A stretch of DNA of 64,000 bases from Selaginella moellendorffii. Taxonomy: Eukaryota; Streptophyta; Lycopodiopsida; Selaginellales; Selaginellaceae. Below are positions 33,915 to 45,975 of this stretch, in pieces. The position numbers were made by a program, and so were the translations under genes. The notes below the pieces were generated by a model. That model saw nothing but the letters and a program-made list of their open reading frames with translations, ran no database searches and was not told the DNA's origin. The stretch lies in contig NW_003314337.1 of NCBI RefSeq assembly GCF_000143415.4, forward strand, positions 459,802 to 523,801, in the 5' to 3' direction. Numbering within the stretch: the first letter of the stretch is position 1; each line of letters starts with the position of its first letter.

Positions 33915-35410
33915 TTATTCCTAACATTATTTTAGGGTGAAAGATTGATTACCTTATACAAAATAATATAATGTATATAATGTATATAATCTTTATGAAA
34001 TATATAATGGATATCAATTATATATATATATAGAAATTAACCACCTCTTTTTCAATTTTTATTTAATAAATATATTTAATTTATTTTGTAGTCAAGGAAA
34101 ATACTTGTAAAAGAAGCATTTTATGTATCTAATAATTAATGCAAGAGTACAACACTAAGCCAATAACTAATACTTTACTCTTAAGGGTAAGGATTTTTTA
34201 AATTATGAACTTTAACTTACAATAAGCTATATTTGATGCTAAGATATTTTCTCTTGATAAAACATGATTAAACCATTGATAGATTCATATGTTCAACAGT
34301 TAGTTTATATATTTTTATACTTTGATTATCTGTCTTTTCTTTTAAAATAAATATAGTATTTAAAGCCAAAAACAAAATCTTAATAAAATCTTCTTAGAAT
34401 AATATGTTGTTAGGGTTACATTAAGCAATGTTATTGAAGTTATTTTTAAATACAAAAGCTCTATTTATAAATGTAATTTATTATTAATTTCTTTAGTCTC
34501 TTTAATTTTAGTTATTTTGTTAGAGGTGGTACCACATAATCTATTATAAATATCTTTCATTATTAAAAATAGATATTTGATCTAGATTTGGTAATAGCAA
34601 AAATTTGTTACAATAACCTTGATGGAAAATAAATATTTTTAAAATTTTCAAATTTTTTAAAATAACAAGAGTCTTTCATAAAACAAGATTAAATTTAAGA
34701 TAAATATTTCTCATTATTATTAAATCCAAAAAGGATAAAATAGTTTCTCTATAGCTATTAATTTTAAGTTATAATCTATTTACATAACCATCAAATTGGT
34801 TTAAGTAGTAAATTTATCAGTAATATAAAATTTGTTTTTTAATTATTTTATAAATTTTTAATGTTTTATAAGGTTTATTTATTATCAAAATAGTTTTAGA
34901 TTTTACCAATTTATAAACATTTTTAAAATTTATAAATTTATTATAAATTTCTTTTATCAAATGATGAAGGAATCCTTTCATTATCATATTAACTATGAAA
35001 GTGTTTGAAAATGAAATGTTACTCCTTATTATACACACTTATTTAAAGTAATAGTTATTCTTCTATTTGCAAATAAAATATTTATTATATTATTTTTTGA
35101 TTTTAACCTAGAATTAATTAATTATCTATCTTTTTCTATTTTAACTTTACATAATAATTTATAAGGTGTATAAAAATATGTAACTATTTCGCTAGATTGC
35201 TCCATGAATGTCCAAAGAAAGTGAAAGAGCCTTTGTATTCTCACAATTGCAATTTCACTCCATTGAAATGTTGTATAAAGCAAATTCTCAGATTGAGTTG
35301 GGATCAAGAAAAGTTTGAGAAAGATAAGCACTAATTAGTGGTTTATAATAATCAAAAGTTCTTTCCCTTTGCACTTGAGCCCTAGCTCGCTAGGGCAACT
35401 CCATTCGGCC
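33915..35410. other. very AT-rich intergenic block, possible decayed element
   Basis: From about 33,930 to 35,340 the DNA is extremely AT-rich and contrasts sharply with the GC-rich genes on each side. Minus-strand frames at 34,817-35,038 and 35,122-35,331 are the longest. The latter has a weak resemblance to the end of LINE-type reverse transcriptases, too weak to assert. It is best read as a heavily mutated transposon graveyard. The last about 70 bp is the MPP-beta promoter. Confidence 0.4.
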
Positions 35411-37399
35411 ATGAGCAGGCTTGTGGCAGCTGCCGCGCGGCGGGCCGCCCGCTGGAACTCCAGGTTTGCGTCCTCCTCCGCCGCCGCCGCCTCGCTCACC
35501 ATCCCCGATGAGCGGTTCACTCGCTTCAACTCGCCCGTCCCTAGCACCGTGGATCACAGCAGCATCCTCGCCACGCCCCCGACGCGCATCACCACGCTCT
35601 CCAATGGCCTGCGCGTCGCCACCGAGTCGAATATGGCAGCTGAGACCGCCACGGTCGGGGTGTGGATCGATGCGGGCAGCCGATTCGAGACGGATGCTAC
35701 CAATGGCACCGCCCATTTCTTGGAGCATATGATCTTCAAGGGGACCAAGAAGAGGAGTATGCAAAAGCTGGAGGAGGAGATCGAGAATATGGGAGGCCAT
35801 CTCAATGCCTACACCTCGCGCGAGCAGACCACGTACTACGCCAAGGTTCTCAAGAAGGATGTGCCGGTCGCCGTGGATATCTTGGCCGACATTCTCCAAA
35901 ACTCCAACTTTGACGAGGACAGGATCGCGCGAGAGAGGAATGTGATTCTCCGGGAGATGAAAGAGGTAAAGAGGCTCTTTTCTTTTTCTTCTTTCTTTCG
36001 TTTCTCTGAGTGCTTTTTTTCTTCCTTTCTTGTTCTTGATCAGGTCGAAGGGCAGATGGAGGAAGTGGTGTTTGATCACTTGCATGCTACTGCCTTCCAG
36101 TACAGTCCTCTGGGCCGGACAATCCTTGGACCCGAGGAGAACATCCGCTCCATCACGAAGGAAGATCTGGAGAACTATATTTCGACGCATTACACAGGGC
36201 CACGCATGGTAAAATCTCTGTCTGGGGTTCTTGTTTCATTGATCTTGTCTTCTTTTCAGGTTGTCTCTGCTGCTGGCGCTGTGAATCACGATGCCCTCGT
36301 CCGGGATGTTGAGAGGCTGTTTGGCTCGCTTCCAAGCGACGGCACCACAGCGGCCGATCTCGTCGAGAAAGAACCAGCTTTCTTTACTGGGTCCGACGTA
36401 AGTTTTGTCAAACTTGTTGTAGGCTCCTGCTGACATTTTCTTGTTTTGTTCTTACAGGTGAGGTTTAGAGACGATGATATTCCACTGGCGTATGTTGCGA
36501 TTGCTGTCAAGGGAGCCTCATGGACCGACCCGGATTCCATTCCCTTGATGGTTATGCAGACGATGCTTGGCTCATGGAATAAGAATTCCGGAGCTGGGAA
36601 GCATATGGGGTATGTATCTGTGATGATTGAGTCCACTCTTTCAACTTTTCCGATTGTACAGGTCAGAAATGGCCCAAAAGGTGTCAGCGAACAATATCGC
36701 GGAGAGTATCATGGCATTCAACACAAACTACAGTGACTCGGGATTATTTGGAGTCTACGCTGTTGCAAAGGTTTGTTTTTTCTTTCTTTTTTTTTTTTGT
36801 TCTCGTTTCAGTTTTTTTGGAACGCTCTTAATTTCCTTCCTTGACCTCTCCAGCCAGACGTTTTGGACGACCTTGCATGGGTAATCACGCGAGAGATGAC
36901 CCATATGGTCTACCATGTTCGCGAGGATGACGTGATTCGTGCTAGAAACCAGGTTGGTTTTCCTCAAAAGTCCTTCAGAAGCACGATTTAGTTCTAACGA
37001 CACCGTGGTTCGGGATGGATGCAGCTCAAGGCCTGCCTGTTACTTCACCTCGATGGTACCAGTCCCATCGCCGAGGACATTGGACGCCAGGTACTTCCTC
37101 GCGCGAAAACAAAAAATGCTGACTCCAGTGTCCGTAACTTTTGCAGATACTCACGTATGGTCGTAGAATTCCCCTGGCGGAATTATTCGCCAGGATCGAT
37201 GCTGTGGATGCGGCGACGGTGAGGAGAGTTGCGGAGCGTTTCATCTACGATCAGGTTCGTGAAAGTCATTGGTTTTCCTTTTGGGTTTCAACTAAAGGTG
37301 AGAGTTTCCCAGGACTTGGCTGTTGCTGCCGTGGGATCGCTGCAAATTCTTCCGGATTACCACTGGCTGCGCCGCCGGACATACTGGCTGCGATACTGA
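35411..37399 (+). CDS. mitochondrial processing peptidase beta subunit (MPP-beta), M16B
   Basis: Nine exons (35411-35965, 36044-36208, 36260-36397, 36458-36609, 36662-36770, 36854-36952, 37025-37090, 37147-37254, 37313-37399) join in frame to 492 residues. This is the catalytic subunit that cuts presequences from imported mitochondrial proteins; in plants it is built into the cytochrome bc1 complex as a core protein. The N-terminus is rich in Arg, Ala and Ser (presequence). The zinc motif HFLEH lies at 102-106, with the distal Glu at 182 in [12 protein letters not shown], so the subunit should be active, unlike MPP-alpha. Other family parts are [22 protein letters not shown] and YTGPRM. The protein ends in [11 protein letters not shown]. 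Introns are 50-85 nt. Confidence 0.96.
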
Positions 37400-37989
37400 G
37401 ATCATGACGAGAGAGGCCACCACATTGTATGGATGTATCGTGGGAATAACGACGACGAACTGAGAGAAAAATTTAAGATGGAGAGAGAGCTAAGCTAATT
37501 GTATGTGTTCCTGGAATTTTGGACAATGGGAGAACTTAAATAAGCGGATCTTTCACTATGTGGCCGGTGTATATTCCGTCTGAGTAACCGTTCGGTCTGG
37601 CGGACGGAATGGAATGGAATGGAATGGACCACTCTTGTTTATTTGAGCTGCCACTTTGTTTTTTCGGGCTTGTCTAGCGTCAGGGAAAAAAAGGCGCTGT
37701 TTGATCGACACAGTCTAGGAAATCGAGAGAGGAGAGCGAGCATGGAAGAATCGATTTGAGTGGCTTGGGAGCTACTGGATTGCCTGCCAAGCAAGGCCGC
37801 TTAAATCGCGAGCTGGTTCTTGATTGATCAATCGTTTCCAGGAAAAAAAGTTCACTTTTTCTCTCGAAAATCTTTGTAGAGCTCTTCTTGGGTTCTTTGA
37901 TCAATCGCCTCAAGTTCCTTCCTTGATTCACAGCAACGGAAAAGAAAAGCTTTTCTCTCTGGGAAGAGAAAAAGAGGAGCTCGCTAGCT
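37400..37989. other. MPP-beta 3' flank and MIZ1 promoter/leader
   Basis: Non-coding. It contains four head-to-tail GGAAT units at 37,606-37,625 and a pyrimidine-rich leader before the MIZ1 start. Confidence 0.45.
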
Positions 37990-38862
37990 ATGGGGGTGGC
38001 ACCGATGATTGCCGGCGGGGGCCGGCCGAGATCGGTCAAGATGGTAGATTTGAGCAAGCAGGACAACATAATCGACGAGCCCACCAGCGTCCACTGCGAG
38101 AAGGACGTCAAGTGCTGGAGATCTCTCGCCTCGATGCTGGGCTCTCTCGTGATCCCCTGCTGCTGTGGCTGCAAGCTCCAATTCGAGACCAAGATCCGGA
38201 GCTCCTCCACCTCCTCCTCCTCCTCCGCCACCACCACCACATCCCCTCCAATCTCCTCCAATTCCTCCTCCAAGGACCACGATTCCTCCTCCAAGCGATC
38301 CTCCTCGGTCGTCACCGGCACCATCTTTGGCCAGCGCAAAGGCAAGGTGGTGATGAGCATCCAGGAGGATCCCCGCGAGCCGCCCGTGATGCTCCTGGAG
38401 CTGGCCATGCCCACCGTCCTCCTCGTCAAGGAGATGTCCTCGGGGCTCCTCCGGATCGCGATGGAATGCGAGAAGAGGCACGAATCATCAAACGAGCCAT
38501 GCTCGCCAAGGAAGAAGAATCACCGCCACCACCAGCGCGACCGGCATCTCTACTCGGAGCCAGTGTGGACGATGTACTGCAATGGGCGCAAGGTTGGATT
38601 CGCGGTGAGGAGGCCCTTCACGGAGCCCGACAGGGCCGTGCTGGGATTGATGCAATCGGTCTCGATGGGCGCTGGAGTGATCCCCGTCCAGAGCTCCTCC
38701 GGGGATCCCGCGGGTTCGGATGATCAGGAATTGGACGAGCTCATGTACATGCGCGCTACGTACGAGCGAGTAGTGGGATCCGCGGACTCGGAGTCGTTCC
38801 ACATGATCAATCCGGATGGCTCCCCAGGCCAGGAGCTCAGCATTTTCCTCCTCCGAGCCTAG
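37990..38862 (+). CDS. MIZU-KUSSEI1-like (MIZ1, DUF617) protein
   Basis: This is a 290-residue intronless protein with the plant-specific MIZ domain from about residue 108 to the end. Diagnostic segments are VVTGTIFGQRKGKVVMSIQE, PVMLLELAMPTVLLVKEMSS, WTMYCNGRKVGFAVRR, LMQSVSMGAGVIP, ELMYMRATYERVVGS and the C-terminal GQELSIFLLRA. MIZ1 of Arabidopsis is needed for root hydrotropism and associates with the ER surface, affecting Ca2+ and auxin. The N-terminal third is variable and has Cys-rich (CCCGC) and Ser/Thr-rich stretches. The start at 37990 is the first Met after the leader; a second Met lies six residues on. A GAA repeat follows the stop. Confidence 0.95.
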   Translation: MGVAPMIAGGGRPRSVKMVDLSKQDNIIDEPTSVHCEKDVKCWRSLASMLGSLVIPCCCGCKLQFETKIRSSSTSSSSSATTTTSPPISSNSSSKDHDSSSKRSSSVVTGTIFGQRKGKVVMSIQEDPREPPVMLLELAMPTVLLVKEMSSGLLRIAMECEKRHESSNEPCSPRKKNHRHHQRDRHLYSEPVWTMYCNGRKVGFAVRRPFTEPDRAVLGLMQSVSMGAGVIPVQSSSGDPAGSDDQELDELMYMRATYERVVGSADSESFHMINPDGSPGQELSIFLLRA

Positions 38863-40555
38863 AAGAAGAAGAAGAAGAAGAAGAATCTTTCTTCCCCGTG
38901 ATCACCGGAAGAACAAGGTAGAGCACGATGCATGTTTAAACAAGAATAATTTCCCTGGCTTTGTGTGTTTCTTTACATTGGGGGCGGGAGAATTTGGAGG
39001 TGGGCGATCCATCCATTTGGGCTCGCTCTCCGGGCGCCATCGAATCGATTCGAGGGTCACATTCTGTCCAGCTGGACGAATGGATCGATGGATTGATCGA
39101 CGCGCGCTATATAGCTTTTACTATGCATAGAATAGGATAGTTGGGCGCGGTTTTCTTTCTTCCTCGGGCTTTTCTAGATTGATCTTGATCGATTGGCACC
39201 CGAGTTGTTTAAGCGAATTTGTGTGAGGCCAGCATTCCTTGTTCGTGATCTCCTGGTACACAAGGAGTGCATCGAAATCACTCGACGACACAAAACGCAC
39301 ACCCCCGAAAAATTCCGTGTTCTATAAAAGAAACGGGGGGGAATATTCGTGGAGATCCTCCCCGCAGGGCCACACATTTCTGGTTGCAAGCACCCGATTT
39401 GCAGTTGAAGCGAAATCTTCTGGCCAAATGGCTATGGTCCACAGGCTACTTCTTGAAAACTATATTCGTATGCTTTTATAATAAAAGTATGAATAGTGTA
39501 TACACTTTTATTATAAAAAAAGTATTAACAATGTATACGGCTATAAAAGCATAAAGGTTTGGATGTATTATTTTGTTTTTTTGTTTCCTAGCTCCTTGTA
39601 TTGTACTTCACGCCCATGACCCAAGTTGCGCCTTTGTGGCCAGGAGAATATGCCAAAAACGAACGTTCCTACAGCGCACGGTATATCCACCTCGCTCTGT
39701 ACAGTCCATATCCATCCACAAGCATAAAATGGAAAGCTACAAAGAATACTAGCTGGTTCCACCATGACTAGTTAACTTAAAACACTGCTAATTTCACAGG
39801 TTAAAACGCTAATCCCTACAACTTGTGATTAATAATCCAAATGGTCGGGAGTGACCACAGGCAGCTTTGCCCATCCTGTCTGTCCTTGGCGCGTCCATTT
39901 TCTTCCATCCATCGCTGGCCGCAACGAGAGCTTTTGTTTGCACGCGTGACCACCTCTCCAAAGAAATCTCTCCAAGAGAATCTCCTCTGAAAAGCAGCCC
40001 AAGATTTTTTTCTCCCTCCATTTCCTGTGGATGACTTTGTTTCTGCCTGCGCTGCTTGCTCTTGTTTTGGCTTTGCTTTTTGCCCGGCTTTTGCTTTGCT
40101 TGTCTCCTCCATAGCTATGGCTCTCCGCGATTTGCTTCCTGTTAAGCCTCGGCCTCTGGATTGAATCTAGCTGTGAGACTTTGAGAGGAGGAGCCGCGAC
40201 CACTTTGCGCGCTTTGTTTATGCCTGTCTGTCCGGGCCTCTGCAAATTATTCCCATCCCTTCCTTCTCTCTTTCAACTAACTTTGCCTGTCAGCTTGATA
40301 TTCAACGCGATTCGCTTGGCAGCCAGCAGCGGCAGAAGCAGTAGCCACACTGTCAATATGCCACTGGAAACTCTTGGCCTCTCTTTTTTTTCCTCCACTT
40401 CTTTAAAGAGGGTGTGTTGGTTGGTCGAGCTGCAAGTGCACACAGAGTGTTTATAAGCGAAGAACACGTTCGAGAGCGCAAGAAAAACTGGTGCGAAAAC
40501 AAAAACAGCAGTGCTTACCCGTGAGGCGTGGCCTGCAGGAGTGCATAAATATCTC
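38863..40555. other. intergenic region, no gene supported
   Basis: This starts with a (GAA)n-type run at about 38,864-38,885. A basic minus-strand frame at 39,829-40,245 shows no known family and no signs of splicing, so it is not called. A perfect AT-rich hairpin lies at 39,474-39,518. The right end is the 3' flank of the ABC transporter. Confidence 0.45.
39474..39518. repeat. perfect 15-bp inverted repeat with 15-nt loop
   Basis: TTTTATAATAAAAGT (39474-39488) and its exact reverse complement (39504-39518) flank a 15-nt spacer. A similar half arm recurs just downstream. It may be a small foldback element or a chance AT-rich palindrome. Confidence 0.7.
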
Positions 40556-43193
40556 TCAGTTGGTGCCAAGAGTTTGTTGCTCGCATTGCTCCAGATTCTC
40601 GAGTGACCAAGAGTTGGCATCGTTTTTATTGTCGAGCCTGAGCAAGTGCGTGTGGAAGCGACGGAGCGTGCTTCTGTGCCCGACGCTAATCACGGATATC
40701 CCTGATGTTTTCAGCACTCCATATAAATGTGCCTGCGCAGCAATAACATCACCATCATCATCATCATCATCAAGAAAAACTCAGCACAGACCTCAGTTTC
40801 TTCGTCGAGAGCGCTGGTTGCTTCGTCCAGGAGAGCGAGCCTTGGTTTTGAAAGTAGCATACGGGCGAACGCAAGGCGCTGCTGCTCTCCCAGGGATAAC
40901 ACGCTGGACCAGTCGGCGAAGGAGTCCAAGCCATTGCAGCGAGTGAGGAGTTGTCCCAGCTTTACTTGGCGGAGAACTTCCGCTAGCTGATCATCAGCTG
41001 GCTCAGCGCTTCGGGGTTTTGGTCGTGTGGAGGATTGCGAAAGTAGGCCTACATGCACGAATGATGTTAAAGCTAGAACTTTGTGAAGAACAAAGGAGAA
41101 AACAACCATCATCAAGGTCCTCTTTCTCTTCCACGTTCCATGTTGGATATAGGAGCTGCTGTTTTAATGTTCCAAGGACCATGTATGGCTTCTGAGGAAG
41201 AAACAAGATATCCTCTATGGTGCGTTCCAGCAGGATGGAGCCATTGGACTTGGAGGAGTTTCCGGTGAAGTAGCGTTTGATTGACCCGCTTCCACATTTC
41301 CAGAGTCCAGCAATAGCTCTTAGAAGCGATGTTTTTCCACTCCCACTGGCACCCATCACCTATAAAATACGTTAAAATACAACACATCCAGCTTTGCTAA
41401 TACGAACCAGAAGATTTTGTCCTTGAGAGATACTGAACGTGAGGTTTTCGATAAGAACCAATGTATACTGAGGGGTCTGGAGCGTTAACTCCTCCACTTC
41501 CAAAAGAAGAGGCTTTGCATCTTTGTCAACGTAGTCAAAGATTTTGATGCCTTTCAGATCCTCAGTTGCTACTTGTGCATCCAGTATATCGCTGAATTCA
41601 CCTGTAAGAAACAATAAGAAACGACAACCATAAAATAGGAACAAACAAGCCGAAAGGAAATATATAGAAGCGTACCCAGACGATCAATAACAGCAGAAAA
41701 CGAGCTCAGCGACTGAAACTGATATATGATCAAGGAAAAGTCGCCAAGGATGTGGTTGAACGCAGAAAAAGACTGATTGATAACCCCGAAATCAATCTTG
41801 CCAGTAAAATAGAGTGGAGCAACAACGGCTGCAGGTAAAACCTGGATCACATATCTGTAGCCGCTTTGGAAAAACTGAAGATTTCTCGAAGCTAAGAGCA
41901 GTTGCTGTAAAGCCACAAATGAAAAAACATTAGTTTTCAGAACACTTGAAAAAAAAATACCGCCTAGAGAGCAACAAAGAGCACGGGGGCAACACAGTGC
42001 ACTCGCGATATTTACCACAAGAGAAAAGCTCGTACACTGTAGTTGTCAAAGGTTTGTCTGAAACGCTCCAGCAGCAGCTGGATCTCATTAGTTTCTCCTT
42101 GATAGAACGCAATAGACTCGGTATTTTCTCGCACGCGCACCAAGCCATATCTAAAATCAGCTTCTCTCTTTTCTTGCATAAAGTTAAGATCCACTAGACC
42201 CTGCATTTACCGGAGCTGAGCAAGATATAAAAAGATAAATAAGACAATCTACCTTTCCTAGCGCAACGCTTATCGCAGTGCCGCCAATGGAGTAAACTAC
42301 AAGAACTCCAAAGAGCGGTGGATATATGCTGTAAAGAATACCGCTGAAGGATATAAGATCGATCGTAGCGTTGAAAAGAGCTAGGCTGAATCCCAAAGCG
42401 GTGGCTGTGAAGGAGTTTAAATCGTCGACCACGCGTTGATCCGGGTTATCCACAAGCGACTGAGACTGGATGTTGTAGAAAGCTCTATTCTCAAAATATC
42501 GTTCCAAGTAATACTTTGTCATCCATGCTCTCCAGCGAAGAGACAAAGTATCACGGCTATAGTCTCGGAAGACAAACACCTTCAATCAAAGGGTTGATGG
42601 TTTCAATCGTTGAAAAAAAAATAGAAGAAACCACCAAAAGCTTACCGGGATTCCAGCAATGAATGCTCCCAGATAGTATAGTAGCTGCCGAGTGAATTGC
42701 TCTTGATCCTTGCCTGAAAGAAGAAAAAAAGATACACATCAGAAAATAGTCTAAAACTTACTTGCGAGTGAGTTGTAGAAATCTCTCCCAAGGAAGTTAA
42801 ATCCCACGCTTATTCCCGTCGTTGCGAGTGTGAGAGCGAAGACACCAACGAGGCGGATTCTTGCCTGTGATTTGTCATCCGAGCTCCAGTATGGCGCAGC
42901 GACCTTGGAAAATCTTCGAAAAAGAGTGCCAAGGTCTGACGGCGATCTCTGTCAGTGCAAGGCCATCGTTGCTTAGCTACGAGAAAATGTAACGGTAGTA
43001 CCTTTCGCTCCGATGGAAGAAGAGGATCAACAATGCAAGGCTCGTCCTCATCGTTCTTGACGGCAACCATGGCAACGATGGAGGAAGATCTTCGTGCAGT
43101 CCTCGACTTCCACTTGTGGCGATCCATGGCGAGAGGACTGAATGCGGCGGCTGTCGCCATAGCCAGGAGCGCCATAGCCTGAGCACAAGACAC
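40556..43193 (-). CDS. ABCD2-type half-size ABC transporter, probably plastid
   Basis: This is a multi-exon gene resembling the plant ABCD2 protein (chloroplast-predicted) and the bacterial SbmA/BacA-like group. The N-terminus (start at 43193 or 43175) is rich in Ala, Arg and Ser and looks like a transit peptide. The membrane domain follows in exons between about 43.0 and 41.6 kb, with [20 protein letters not shown] and [18 protein letters not shown]. The ATPase domain has Walker [10 protein letters not shown] (about 41,340), the signature LSLGEQQR and Walker [17 protein letters not shown] (about 40,800). The last exon, 40556-40732, supplies the H-loop ([11 protein letters not shown]) and ends near LENLEQ. 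Its intron carries a (ATC)n microsatellite. One gene product forms half a transporter and must dimerise. The substrate is unknown. Middle exon ends are approximate. Confidence 0.88.
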
Positions 43194-43429
43194 ATATAAG
43201 TGATATCCCTAGCTCTCAAGTTAGTTTAATTGAATTTTTTTTAAAGCTGAGCGGTTTTCAATTTTACTTCCAATTAGTGTTATTTTAGAAAGCAAAACGT
43301 TAAAGGTTTTAAAGAAACACATTTATTAATTACAAAATCAGATGAAGTATATCATTAATCAGAGAAAATGCAGTAAATTTTGACAATATTTAAATAAAAA
43401 ATAAAAAATCATGAAACTCTATAAAAATT
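43194..43429. other. AT-rich flank, ABC transporter promoter
   Basis: This AT-rich stretch upstream of the transporter start marks the boundary from gene-dense DNA to the repeat block. No gene seen. Confidence 0.4.
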
Positions 43430-43752
43430 AATATTAATGAATAATAACAATTTGATTATATGAGTGCATGAAAAATTGAATACAATATTTAATTAGCCCA
43501 AAAACCATAGTTTATATACAAAAGTGAGTGGTACAAATTCAAACAAATCCAATAGCTACTAAAATCCCACAACACTAATAATAGTGTATAATATTATAAT
43601 TGTATATTTGGATTTTATATTGTCCCCTCCTCTCAAAAGGATAGAAGGTAATTAAGGTTCTTTAGTTGATAGGCTAGAATTTGGAATAATATTAAGAGGA
43701 GGCATAAGTAGATCTGTAAACAAATTAACACTAGCTTATCCACCACTAACCA
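43430..43752 (-). mobile_element. 3' end relic of a second LTR-element family (copy 1)
   Basis: Read on the minus strand, this has a purine tract GAGAGGAGGGGA near 43,620-43,632, followed by an LTR-like stretch, and it matches about 49,240-49,840. The common features are the TTTTGGGCTAAT and GGGATTTTAGTAGCT-like phrases. Coding sequence upstream of the purine tract is too decayed to assign. The first tandem-repeat LTR copy begins inside it at about 43,753. Confidence 0.55.
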
Positions 43753-45975
43753 GTTGTAACTGATTAAAATTTCCATTTTATTTTAGTCATTTAATCATGT
43801 TTTTAACCACTTGGGGGAATCTTACACACAACTTTCATAAATCTTCTTCTAAACTTAAGGTGCTTATTAGTCTTTTATATATTCTCCCAACTATATTGGC
43901 TTTGCACTTGGTCAAAATGTTTTATAAGTCTAATTCCACTTCATACCACCGATGTACCAACTTTATATGCTATTCACATTATCTTATTAACAATCCAATA
44001 CCATTTGCACCACAGTCTATCTTTCTAAACTAGGCCATCTGTCTATGAGTGGTCCTACATCTTAGCATTCCTAAAATACCCCAAGACATAAAGAATACCA
44101 TTCCCCAATATCCCTTATTTAATCTCTACTAAATCCTTCTTTGTCCATGGTTGACACCACAATTGTTTTAAGGCTTAAAGATTTATCTATTAAGTCTTAC
44201 TAACCTTTAAGACTTTCTTACCATGAGATCATAATCTTAGTCATTAAGCAAAAGGACCATTCTTTTTCCTTTCCACGGTCCAGGATTTTGGGATGACATT
44301 TTAAAACATTGTAGCCCAATGTAACTCTCATAAGTACTCCCCCCACCATCCACCACTAAGGTGCCTCAACCATATAGCTAGAATGAGGTTCTAATGAGCC
44401 ATACAAGGTATCTAAGTAAATAATGCCATCTATATTTAAATTGGGAGCATCTACCATTTAATCTCCTAGGGGAGTTAGAGTCGACTTTTGAACACTTCAC
44501 TAAGTCACCTCACTTATTTGTCCATGTTTACTCGAACTTTGGACTCTTTAATATTTATATCATCACCTAATATGTGAGTATAGTTTTCCTTGATCACACT
44601 AACTTTCTGTAGCCAAACTATGTTATACTAAAATCCTCCCCTTACTATCCCACAAGGACTTACCAAACCTTAAGGGTTTAAGAGATGATCACTTTGGGCT
44701 TTCACTCTTGGACTTGAATTTAGACTTGGTCTCGGTCTTGGTCTTAGTCTTGCTCAGACTCGATCTCAAACTTGATTTTGGACTTTACAAACTTTATCTC
44801 AGACTCTATCTTAGGTTCCTTCTTAAACCTAATTTCAAACTCCATCTCAAACCCAATCTTGGACTTCATCTTAGGCTTTATCTTGGATCTAGTTTTGGAC
44901 TCCATCTCAGATTTAATCTCAGATTCCATCTTAAACTTGGTTTCTATATTTTCATGTGTCATGACACTTGTCTCATGTCAATCATTCTTTTATCCCTTAC
45001 TTGAGACTTGCTTCATACTCATTCTTTAAGCACTTTTTTGGGAGTTTTACACCCACTTTCGACTTTCCAAATCAAAATTTTTAGTCCAAATGTGTTATGC
45101 TTGTTTGACTTCTACCTTAGCCACTACCACCTAGATCACCTTCTTACCTTTGGTTACCTTGCCACTCCATCTCTTAGAGTTTTTGATTTTCATCAAATTA
45201 AAGCACTTAAAAATCCCATATATTGAAAACCTATTACCTTTTCCATAATTTGTAAACATCCACCATATAATGGTTTCTCACCTAACTTATTAGTTGAATA
45301 CCTTTAATAATTTCCATTCTTGGACACTAGTTTTTTGTTCCTATTCAATAATTGCTACACCAAACAACTTAGGATTGCTACCTCTATCTTTGGGGTTATC
45401 TTTTTGTTTCATAACAATGGCTCTACTTTGCAAAGTCTAGGGGGTGTTCACTTCTAATAAGTTTCATTAGCATTTTCTGTTGCAAGCTTAATCTTGCAAC
45501 CCTCCCATATGTCATTCTTTTGAGATTAGACTCATAATACTATTATATTGTTATAAATCATTTCACCTTATATGTCATTCTCACTTAGTCACTTACCATT
45601 ACCAAAAGTTTAAATCACTATTTTGAATTAGAAACCTTGTTCTTTAACCCAATAAGGAGTTTGTCCTTACTTAAATCATATAGTGATCCCACATAAACAT
45701 TTCAATAGATTTACCATATATTAAATTTGCCCAACCTTTAAGTTATTAACCACAACCCCAAGTATATCCTCCACACTTGGTGGTGCACCCAAGCCAACAC
45801 TTCTAGCCAAAAGTCCATAACAATTAAAATTGGGTGTCTCTATTGTCTCATGCACTAGAGAATTCAAGTTATATGTGTTAAGCTTCTATACCCAACTCAC
45901 TAACCATGAATTATGATTCTTGGGCATCCTCTATTTGGTGGTATACCTAAGCCAACCTCTTTACTAAAAGTCGAT
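43753..45975 (-). mobile_element. strongly decayed LARD-like copy: LTR plus internal part, reverse
   Basis: About 43,753-45,195 aligns in reverse with the LTR of the intact element, including the GACTTGG/GACTCC-type tandem array at about 44,700-44,950. About 45,195-45,975 aligns with the intact internal region at roughly 59,900-61,314. Nearly all differences seen are C-to-T or G-to-A, turning a GC-rich sequence AT-rich. No reading frame survives, and none is expected in this family. Confidence 0.75.

Noticed and set aside
39829-40245. Basic 138-residue minus-strand frame
   Set aside because: No known domain, no signal sequence and no splice context. It could be a leader or chance frame.
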